Shown here piece by piece: positions 55,450 to 64,000 of a DNA stretch of 64,000 nt. Below the pieces are notes generated by a model that was not told where the DNA came from, did not search any database, and saw nothing but the letters and a program-made list of their open reading frames with translations. The stretch comes from Thermosynechococcaceae cyanobacterium YX3bin19 (GTDB lineage: Bacteria > Cyanobacteriota > Cyanobacteriia > Thermosynechococcales > Thermosynechococcaceae): the NCBI GenBank assembly GCA_030447595.1, contig JAUJON010000006.1, forward strand, positions 1-64,000, given 5' to 3'. A program made the position numbers and the translations under genes. How positions within the stretch are numbered: position 1 is the first letter of the stretch; each line of letters begins with the position of its first letter.

Positions 55450-58013
55450 TCCCCAAGCTGGCGTCAACTCTGGCCTAAACGTCTAGCTGTTCTAGAAGCC
55501 TGCTTAATTGGTCCTGATCGCAGCTTTAGCCGCAGTGCTGCTCAAACAAGGGATTGGCTGGCTAGGGACTTGGCGGGTGCAGGCATCCTATCTTCTGCCT
55601 GCCTGGGGGTGCTACCTTGCCATTGGCCTGAGCGGCGGAGTCTTGGCGGGCTGGTTAATTGAGCGGTTTGCTCCGGAAGCCTCTGGTAGTGGTATTCCTC
55701 AGGTTAAAGCAGCCCTGGCGCAAGCGCCGATCACCTTGGACCTGCGAGTGGCCTTGGTAAAACTTGTGAGATTTTAGCATTAGGCTCCGGACTGTTTCTA
55801 GGTCGACAAGGTCCTACAGTGCAAGTCAGGGCAGCCCTGGCTGCCCAACTAAGCCACTGGTTGCCGACCTCTCCAGACCACCGGCGGCAGATGATTGCCG
55901 CTGGTGCGGGTGCCGGACTGGCCGCTGGGTTTAATGCTCCGATCGCAGGCGTTCTGTTTGTGGTCGAAGAACTGCTTCAGGATGTATCCGGACTCTCGGT
56001 ACCGCTATTCTGGCTTCATTTATCGGGGCTGTAGTCTCTCGCGTGTTAGGGGGCCACAGCCTTGATCTGAATTTAGAATTGCTGGCTCCTCAGGCCAGCT
56101 TCTCTGCCCAAGAAATTCCTGCTTACCTGGTGTTGGGCGTGTTGGCGGGGTTGCTGGGTGCCCTATTTAATCACGGCATCCTCACCAGCTTGACCTGGAA
56201 CCACAAGGTCTCACGGGTGGGCCTGCCCTGGCGGGTGGGGCTAGCAGGACTTGTTTCTGGCCTCGCCGTTGCCCTGCTGCCCACTGACTTCCGCAATAGT
56301 AACGGGCTGCGAGAGATTTTCGCCTCCGGTGAGGCAGGGTGGCAAGTCGCAGCAATCACGCTGGTCGCTCAGTCGGCTTTAACTCTGATTGCTTACGGCT
56401 CCGGGGCTCCTGGAGGTCTGTTTGCTCCCGCACTGACCATTGGCTCTGCCCTGGGCTATCTCGTGGGGTTTGGTGCCCAGAATCTGCCAGGAGCAGGAGT
56501 GCCCACCACCTACGCTTTTAGCCGGAATGGGCACCTTCTTTAGTGCGGTGACCCGGAGCCCCGATTACGGCAATTGTGATCATTTTTGAGATAACCACAG
56601 ACTTCAACCTAGTGTTACCCTTGATGATTGGCTCGGTTGTCGCCTATTCCGTTGCTGAGATCGTGGCTAAAGGCTCAATTTACAGTCGTATCCTCGCTTG
56701 GCGGGGCATCCGTTTGGCAGAAACGACGGTGGCGAGAATTTTGACCGAGTTGACCGCAGATGATGTGATGCAGCGGCGCGTAGAAACCCTTGCCAGTCAA
56801 ATGACGCTTGATGAGATGGTGCAAGCCTTCTCCCGCTCTCATCATCGCGGCTTCCCAGTTGTAGACGACGGTAAGCTAGTGAGGTATCGTTACCCAGACT
56901 GATCTCGCGAAGGTGAATCAAGGTCAGTTCAGCGGCGACACTCAGCTGAGTCAGATCATGACTCCCAACCCCGTTACGGTTAATTCAACGGATACGCTTA
57001 GCCATGTGCTTTACTTGCTGAACCATTTTAGCCTCAGGCGTTTACCCGTCACAGAGGGCCGTAAACTCGTCGGCATTATTACCCGCAGCGACATCATCCG
57101 GGCGGAAGCGGATCACCTGAGCGGGGAAACAACTCAAGTGGGACCTCGACCTGAGCCCTCCTATGTGGTTTATCAAACCCGCGCTCCGGCTGTCGGTAAA
57201 GGGCGGCTGCTGGTGCCGCTGAGTAACCCCCAAACCGCGACTTCCCTGTTGCGCTTGGCTGTCACGATCGCCCGCGATCGTGACTACGAGCTAGAATGTC
57301 TCCAGGTTATTTTAGTCCCCCGTAATTGTTCCCCCGCTGAAACCCCAGTGGACATGACGATTAGCCATCATCTGCTGCGGCAGGCCGTCCAGATTGGGCG
57401 GCGATGGCAGATTCCTGTGCATACCCAGGTGCGCGTGGCCCACGAGCCAGCCCAGGCAATTTTAGAAACCCTGAAAGACCGATACATTGATTTAGTTCTC
57501 ATGGGCTGGAAAGGCAGCACCTCAACCCCCGGTCGTGTGTTTGGCAGTGGGGTAGACACGATTATCCGGCAGGCTTCCTGTGACGTGGTTCTCGTCAAGC
57601 TCCAGCATCCAGGGACCTTTGACCGGTGGCTAGTTTCCATTGCCGGTGGGCCTAATTCTCAGCAAGCAGTTCAACTCCTGCCAGCACTAATCTCCCTCAG
57701 CAAGCTGCCAGAAGTCAGACTTTGCCAGGTCTTTCCCCCTACTGAACCCGTAGCCAACACCACTGCTTTAGACCAGGCAACCCATTGGCTCAGCGATCGC
57801 CTCAACAGACCTGTGAAAGCCATACCCCTCACCGCCAAGTCTGTCGCCGATGCAGTCACCGAACTAGCCGAGAGAGAGCATTATGATGTAATCATGCTGG
57901 GTGCCAGCCGCGAGGGCCTGCTGCAGCAGGTGATTGGCGGTAATATTCCAGAGGCGATCGCCCGGAATAGTGACTGCACAGTCATTCTAGTCCGGGGCGC
58001 AATCGCCCCTTAA
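55450..58013 (+). pseudogene. ClC-type chloride channel with CBS domains and tandem universal-stress-protein-like domains, frameshifted in the channel part
   Basis: GSGIPQVKAAL, GRQGPTVQVRAALAAQL, AGAGAGLAAGFNAPIAGVLFVVEEL, GSGAPGGLFAPALTIGSALGYLVG; then CBS (MTPNPVTVNSTDTLSHVLYLL..RRLPVTEGRKLVGIITRSDI); then USP-like (LVLMGWKGS..GSGVDTIIRQASCDVVLVKL, VIMLGASREGLLQQVIGGNIPEAIARNSDCTVILVR). Confidence 0.87.
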
Positions 58014-58028
58014 TCCGGGAGCTTTGTC

Positions 58029-58745
58029 ATGACCGGGGCGATCGCAATTTTTGTCAAAACCGTTGGACTTTCTCCGATCAAAACACGCCTGGCTCAAGGC
58101 ATCGGTCAAACTGCCGCTGAGACCTTTCATCTCTTAGCGGCTGAAGCAGTTGCCGGGGTTGTCCGCCAAGCAGCCGCACAGCATCGGCTCGCCCCCTACT
58201 GGGCTGTCGCTGAGCCGCAAGGGGTGACTAATCCTGCCTGGCAAAGCTTTCCCCAAATTTTGCAGGGCAAAGGAGAGCTGGGTACAAGACTAGCCTGGGT
58301 TTACAATCAGCTGCTTCAACGCCACCGGTTTGTGCTGATGCTGGGAGCTGACTCCCCGCAGATTAGTCCCCATCACCTGAGTCAGGCGGCAATTTGGGCT
58401 GAGGCAGGTTACTTTACCTTAGGGCCAGCAGCAGATGGCGGCTTTTACCTATTCGCTGGCTCTCAACCCATTCCTCGGTCTATCTGGGAAAGCATTCCCT
58501 ACAGCAGTTCCCAAACGGCTAATTCTTTAATTCAGGCCATTACCCCCTTAGGCAAGGTACAGCAGCTCCCCACTTTACTAGATGTTGATACAACCCAGGA
58601 ACTTAAACAGCTTCAGACTCAGTTGAACCATACTGCTGCTAAGACAACACCTAACGATCACAAAAGAGAGTCGGAGGAACTTTGCCCTGAACAAGCTACC
58701 CTTTTAACTTGGATCAACCGTCTGTTGTCTGAGACCAACTGTTAA
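58029..58745 (+). CDS. DUF2064/TIGR04282-type glycosyltransferase
   Basis: MTGAIAIFVKTVGLSPIKTRLAQGIGQTAAETFH...VLMLGADSPQISPHHL...FTLGPAADGGFYLFAG. Confidence 0.85.
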   Translation: MTGAIAIFVKTVGLSPIKTRLAQGIGQTAAETFHLLAAEAVAGVVRQAAAQHRLAPYWAVAEPQGVTNPAWQSFPQILQGKGELGTRLAWVYNQLLQRHRFVLMLGADSPQISPHHLSQAAIWAEAGYFTLGPAADGGFYLFAGSQPIPRSIWESIPYSSSQTANSLIQAITPLGKVQQLPTLLDVDTTQELKQLQTQLNHTAAKTTPNDHKRESEELCPEQATLLTWINRLLSETNC

Positions 58746-58748
58746 ACA

Positions 58749-59450
58749 TTATTGTTTCCGAACCGCAATGGTATAAGAAGGCCGCTGTTTTGCTTCTCGT
58801 TGCGTTTTCACCAGGCGAAAGTCGTTATCAATATAGAGGTGCTCTAGCTGGGGAGTAGCCAAGGATATCTTTTCCAGCTTCTTGCCCATCAGCTTATGGG
58901 ACGGGTGAGCAGCTTCCCAAGAATTTATGGCTTGAGCAGAGCCCTTTAATTTAGACTGAACCACTTGGGTAAACCAATTCTCGGCCCGATCAACATCTAG
59001 AGGAATGTCCTCTTAACCTAAAGGCCTGTTCTATCGCCACGTTTTGGATGAACCATTGGCCATCTCGTGCCTCAAACCTCTGAACGATCATAAAGTCGTA
59101 AGCCAGCAGGAAAGAGGAAAATTTTGCACAAAGGAGCGCTGGTGTCCGGGAGCATAGCGAGCGATATTGGCGTAATATCCATCATTATGAAAAATCTGGT
59201 AAGACTGATTACGAATCCGCCCCGGCAAACTATCTTGAAAAGGAATAGTGGACCAGCGGGACAACCACACACCCGGAACAATAGACACTTGCTCCTCTGC
59301 CGCAGGAAATGGATTGCGCCGGCTCAATTCCTCAAAAAATGGCTTCAATTTGTTTTGATAAAACCGCACCTTTTTGTTGAGCGGTTCTATATCTTGGCCT
59401 TCAGTAAGCTGCAAAAGTTTGTTTTTGAGTTCTGTCGTACTGGCCGCGTT
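58749..59450 (-). pseudogene. Conserved hypothetical protein, split by frameshift
   Basis: Two reverse-strand ORFs: EGQDIEPLNKKVRFYQNKLKPFFEELSRRNPFPAAEEQVSIVPGVWLSRWSTIPFQD..., and downstream KKLEKISLATPQLEHLYIDNDFRLVKTQREAKQRPSYTIAVRKQ. Confidence 0.5.
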
Positions 59451-59797
59451 TAATTCTTCTGCACTGAGAACTTCTCTCTGACCATTGCTGAGACTCCGAC
59501 TAAGTTCAAAAGCTGGCAGGATAACTCAATCAATCATCAAGGGATTTGAGGACAAATCTTGATGATAGTTATTATTACGATATTTTAATATCGCAATCTA
59601 TAACAGCTTTCTGCATCAGTCTAGCGGGGTGAAATACTGGTGATTAAGACTCTGCCTGTGAACAAACTCAAAATGATAGGATTAAACAAGATTAAACGAG
59701 TAGCTCAGGTCTGAGATCGGTCTGTTCTTGAAACTTGCCAGACTGGGCTGGCCAGCGTTAGTCTCTTTAACCAAATAAATGTTTCCTTCCTGTAACC

Positions 59798-62599
59798 ATG
59801 CTTAAAACTCTGTTGGGCGATCCGAATAAGCGCAAGCTGCGGAAGTACCAGCCCGATATTGTCGAAATTAACCTGCTGGAAGATGAGATCCAAGCTTTGA
59901 GCGATCAGCAGCTGCAGGCAAAAACAGCGGAGTTTAAACAGCGGCTTGAGAAAGGAGAATCGCTGGATGCTCTGCTACCTGAAGCCTTTGCCGTAGTCCG
60001 GGAAGTGGGAAAACGGGTTCTGGGTATGCGCCACTTTGATGTTCAGCTACTTGGTGGCATGATCCTGCACGATGGGCAAATTGCTGAGATGAAAACGGGG
60101 GAAGGCAAAACCCTAGTTGCAACCTTGCCTGCTTACTTAAACGCCCTTACGGGTAAAGGAGTCCATATTGTCACCGTCAATGACTATCTGGCCCGCCGTG
60201 ACGCAGAGTGGATGGGGCAAGTGCACCGCTTTCTGGGGCTGGATGTAGGGCTGATTCAGCAGAGCATGGGTCCAAGCGAGCGGCAAAAAAACTATGCTTG
60301 TGACATTACCTACGGAACCAACAGTGAGCTGGGGTTCGACTACCTGCGGGATAACATGGCTACGTCTATCGCCGATGTGGTGCAGCGGCCCTTCAACTAC
60401 TGCATTATTGACGAAGTCGATTCGGTTCTCATTGATGAAGCCCGCACTCCCCTAATTATCTCAGGTCAGGTTGAGCGACCGACGGAAAAATACCTGCAAG
60501 CTTCACAAGTCGCTGCTGCCTTGAAGCCTGAGGAGCATTACGAGGTAGACGAAAAAGCCCGGAATGTCATCTTGACTGATGAGGGGTTTGTCGCGGCGGA
60601 AAATGCGCTACAGGTCCAAGATCTATTTGATCCGCAAGATCCCTGGGCGCACTACATCTTTAACGCGATCAAGGCCAAAGAGCTATTCATCAAAGATGTT
60701 AACTACATCACGCGCAACGATGAGATTGTCATCGTCGATGAATTCACTGGCCGGGTCATGCCGGGTCGTCGCTGGAGTGATGGACTGCACCAGGCGATCG
60801 AAGCGAAGGAGCGAGTCGAGATCCAAAACGAAACCCAAACCCTAGCCACGATTACCTATCAAAATTTGTTCTTGCTATACCCCAAACTGGCGGGCATGAC
60901 GGGTACTGCCAAAACTGAAGAAGCAGAGTTTGAAAAAATTTACAAACTAGAAGTTACTATTGTTCCTACGAATCGGACTTTGCGTCGGACCAATATCCCA
61001 GACGTAGTTTACAAGACCGAGCCCGCGAAGTGGCAAGCGGTTGCTGAAGAGTGCGCCGAGATGCACGAGATGGGCCGTCCGGTGCTGGTCGGAACAACCA
61101 GCGTTGAGAAGTCGGAGCTGCTCTCCCAACTGCTGCTGGAGCGCCATATTCCTCACAACCTGCTGAACGCTAAGCCGGAGAATGTGGAACGCGAATCGGA
61201 AATTGTTGCTCAGGCCGGCCGCAAGGGAGCCCTGACGATCGCCACCAATATGGCGGGCCGGGGAACCGACATCATCTTGGGTGGCAACGCCGATTACATG
61301 GCTCGGCTGAAGCTGCGCGAGTACTTTATGCCCCAGATTGTCCAGCCAGAGGATGATGAGCCCATGGCAATGGCCCGGGTGACAACGGAATCACGGGGCG
61401 GCGGTCAAGGCTTTGGGGCCAATACAGCTCAATCTGGCATCTCCCGCAAAACCTGGAAAGCGTCACCGAATATTTTCCCCACAGAGCTGTCGCCAGACAC
61501 TGAGCAGGTGCTCAAGTCAGCAGTAGAATTTGCGGTCAAACGGTACGGTGCCCGCAGTCTCCCGGAACTGGCCGCAGAAGACATGGTGGCAATCGCGGTA
61601 GAGAAAGCCCCGGTTGATGATCCGGTGATTCAAAAGCTGCGCGACGCTTATAACCAGCTCTTGCGGGAATATGAAGTATTTACGACCCGTGAACACGAAG
61701 AAGTCGTTGCCCTGGGGGGCCTGCATGTCATTGGTACCGAGCGGCACGAGTCGCGCCGGGTTGATAATCAACTGCGAGGTCGCGCCGGCCGCCAGGGAGA
61801 CCCTGGTTCTACCCGCTTTTTCTTGAGCCTCCAGGATAACCTGCTGCGAATTTTCGGTGGCGATCGCGTTGCCGGTCTCATGAACGCCTTCCGAGTTGAG
61901 GAAGACATGCCAATTGAATCCGGTATTCTCACCCGCAGCCTAGAAGGGGCACAGAAAAAAGTAGAGACCTACTACTACGATATCCGCAAGCAGGTCTTTG
62001 AATACGACGAAGTGATGAACAACCAGCGTCGGGCGATCTATGCTGAACGTCGCCGGGTGTTAGAAGGTCAGGACCTGAAGGAAATGGTGATCCGCTATGC
62101 CGAGGAGACGATGAATGACATTGTCCAGGCTTACGTCAACCCGGAGCTGCCCCCCGAAGAGTGGGACTTGAACAGCATGGTGGAGAAGGTCAAGGAATTT
62201 GTTAACCGCCTGGCCGATCTGGAGCCGGAACAACTGGCTGACTTTTCCATGCCGGAAATGCAAACCTTCTTGCATGAGCAGGTACGAATTGCCTATGACG
62301 CCAAGGAAGATCTGGTTGATCAAATTCAGCCAGGTCTAATGCGTCAGGCGGAACGGTTCTTTATTCTGCAGCAGATTGATACCCTGTGGCGGGAGCACCT
62401 GCAGCAAATGGATGCCCTGCGGGAGTCCGTAGGCCTTCGGGGTTACGGTCAGAAGGACCCTCTGGTTGAATACAAGAGCGAGGGCTACGAACTTTTCTTG
62501 GATATGATGACCGCCATTCGCCGGAATGTGGTCTACTCACTGTTCCAATTCCAACCTCAGTTTGAGCCAACTGTCGAAACTCCCTCTGAAATGGTGTAG
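59798..62599 (+). CDS. secA: Preprotein translocase ATPase subunit SecA
   Basis: [32 protein letters not shown]...GFDYLRDNM...[21 protein letters not shown]...[14 protein letters not shown]...[30 protein letters not shown]. Confidence 0.99.
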   Translation: MLKTLLGDPNKRKLRKYQPDIVEINLLEDEIQALSDQQLQAKTAEFKQRLEKGESLDALLPEAFAVVREVGKRVLGMRHFDVQLLGGMILHDGQIAEMKTGEGKTLVATLPAYLNALTGKGVHIVTVNDYLARRDAEWMGQVHRFLGLDVGLIQQSMGPSERQKNYACDITYGTNSELGFDYLRDNMATSIADVVQRPFNYCIIDEVDSVLIDEARTPLIISGQVERPTEKYLQASQVAAALKPEEHYEVDEKARNVILTDEGFVAAENALQVQDLFDPQDPWAHYIFNAIKAKELFIKDVNYITRNDEIVIVDEFTGRVMPGRRWSDGLHQAIEAKERVEIQNETQTLATITYQNLFLLYPKLAGMTGTAKTEEAEFEKIYKLEVTIVPTNRTLRRTNIPDVVYKTEPAKWQAVAEECAEMHEMGRPVLVGTTSVEKSELLSQLLLERHIPHNLLNAKPENVERESEIVAQAGRKGALTIATNMAGRGTDIILGGNADYMARLKLREYFMPQIVQPEDDEPMAMARVTTESRGGGQGFGANTAQSGISRKTWKASPNIFPTELSPDTEQVLKSAVEFAVKRYGARSLPELAAEDMVAIAVEKAPVDDPVIQKLRDAYNQLLREYEVFTTREHEEVVALGGLHVIGTERHESRRVDNQLRGRAGRQGDPGSTRFFLSLQDNLLRIFGGDRVAGLMNAFRVEEDMPIESGILTRSLEGAQKKVETYYYDIRKQVFEYDEVMNNQRRAIYAERRRVLEGQDLKEMVIRYAEETMNDIVQAYVNPELPPEEWDLNSMVEKVKEFVNRLADLEPEQLADFSMPEMQTFLHEQVRIAYDAKEDLVDQIQPGLMRQAERFFILQQIDTLWREHLQQMDALRESVGLRGYGQKDPLVEYKSEGYELFLDMMTAIRRNVVYSLFQFQPQFEPTVETPSEMV

Positions 62600-62848
62600 A
62601 CGCCTGCTACGGTCCACTATTAACTGATAAAACGCTACGGCTCGACCTTGGGGCCGCCAAGTTGGATTCGCTAGCCTATCAATCTTGAAGTGCTACTGCT
62701 GCGGTGAGGAGACTTCAGGACGATGATGTTGATCCGAAGAAAAACTGCTGCTGTCGCGTGCCCGTAAGTTCCCATTACTGAGCTTGGTCGCTGAGCCATT
62801 GAAGTGCGATCATGATCCTTGGCCCTTGAAGTAAGCAACAGAATTGAG

Positions 62849-63571
62849 ATGGCAAAAACAGTGGAAGTGCTGCCAGATTTGGCAAGCCTGATCCAGCGAT
62901 CGCTAGAAATTACCCTGGCGGAAATCAACCGGGCGATCGCTGAACGAGGACAGTGTACCTTGGTACTTGCTGGGGGTGGAACTCCCAAACCCCTCTATGA
63001 GGCAATGGCAACCGAGGATTTACCTTGGGAAAAAATTCATATCTTTTGGGGAGACGAGCGCTACGTCCCCCCCAGCCACCCGGACAGTAACGCAGGAATG
63101 GCTCGGCAAGTGTGGCTGGACCGGGTTGACATGCCTGCAGCTAACCTCCACCCAATGCCCACCGATGAGGCGGACCCCACGGTCTCAGCCCAGAAATACG
63201 AGCAACACCTGCAGCATTTTTTTGCCAGCAATCCAGGAGAATTCCCAGCTTTAGATCTGATTTTTCTCGGAATTGGGCATGATGGACATACCGCTTCCCT
63301 GTTCCCCCATACGGAGGCACTGCACGTTCACGATCACCTGATCACAGTCGGTAACAAAGACGGACAGCCACGGCTCACTTTCACAGCACCCTTGATCAAT
63401 CAGGCTCGCTGCGTAATGTTCCTGGTTGCTGGAGAAAGTAAACGCCATGCCCTGAGCCAAATCTTTGCTTCTCAAGCTGAGGCAACAGATTACCCCGCTC
63501 GATTGATCCAGCCTTCAGGAAAACTGTTGTGGCTTTTAGATCAACCCGCCGGGGATGGGCTTAAACCCTGA
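62849..63571 (+). CDS. pgl: 6-phosphogluconolactonase
   Basis: CTLVLAGGGTPKPLYEAMA..LPWEKIHIFWGDERYVPPSHPDSNAGMARQVWLD...IFLGIGHDGHTASLFPHTEAL. Confidence 0.95.
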   Translation: MAKTVEVLPDLASLIQRSLEITLAEINRAIAERGQCTLVLAGGGTPKPLYEAMATEDLPWEKIHIFWGDERYVPPSHPDSNAGMARQVWLDRVDMPAANLHPMPTDEADPTVSAQKYEQHLQHFFASNPGEFPALDLIFLGIGHDGHTASLFPHTEALHVHDHLITVGNKDGQPRLTFTAPLINQARCVMFLVAGESKRHALSQIFASQAEATDYPARLIQPSGKLLWLLDQPAGDGLKP

Positions 63572-63780
63572 TCAGTTCGAGGTGTTGATTCTGCAGCGAT
63601 TCAATTCTCTGTTGATTTGTTGCCCTGCTGTCTAGACGCAGCGCCTCCGAAGTCGTGACCGAAGCATCAACTTAGATTAGCCTGAAGCTTTCGCGTATGA
63701 CTTCTATCCACTCAAAAATTAGGTTTTCAGCGCCACTCGTTGAAGACACGCTATTTATTGGATGGTTGGAATACCAAGAT

Positions 63781-64000
63781 ATGATTGTCTGCCCTTATTG
63801 CCTCCACCAAAATTCTGATAGTGCTTCCGAGTGCGAAGCCTGCCGTGTTCCCTTACCCGCAAACACCCGCTGTTATCACTGTGGGGCATCTGTTCCCACC
63901 GAGGCTAGTTTCTGTGGTCAGTGCGGCTCCAAACTTGGACCAATGATATCACTGCCGCAAGCCTCTGATGCTCCAGGTTCTGCCCCTCAGGTAGAGCCAT
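63781..64000 (+). CDS. Zinc-ribbon protein, partial at window end
   Basis: MIVCPYCLHQNSDSASECEACRVPLPANTRCYHCGASVPTEASFCGQCGSKLG: repeated CxxC pairs. Confidence 0.75.
   Translation, partial: MIVCPYCLHQNSDSASECEACRVPLPANTRCYHCGASVPTEASFCGQCGSKLGPMISLPQASDAPGSAPQVEP

Overview
This is a cyanobacterial chromosomal window. It has HIP1-type GCGATCGC octamers throughout, plus gun4, ho1, a Tic22-like gene, hpnP and a Tab2/Atab2-like gene. Well-preserved blocks contain ordinary core genes: tpiA, trxA, fabG, prfC, an IDH/IMDH-family gene, rfaE2-like, gun4, ho1, ychF, amt, secA and pgl. These alternate with patches where almost every gene is frameshifted (about 4-8.6, 11.6-18.6, 43-47.8 and 50.8-57 kb). 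Those patches reflect real decay, poor sequence quality, or both. No CRISPR array, rRNA or tRNA was seen, and I found no convincing new defence or biosynthetic system. The most interesting structures are: (1) a nested group II intron (twintron-like) at about 37.3-40.6 kb, where a full-length intron with an intact maturase appears to sit inside domain V of a second intron, which is itself truncated at an IS element; (2) a vanadium haloperoxidase-like gene cut into three pieces by two IS630-type insertions, one carrying a nested IS256-type element (13.2-18.1 kb), with TA duplications that restore the reading frame when removed; (3) a 109-bp imperfect tandem duplication that frameshifts hpnP; (4) a 21-nt poly-G tract inside a tldE/pmbA-like gene. 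All calls come from reading the sequence; no database search was run.
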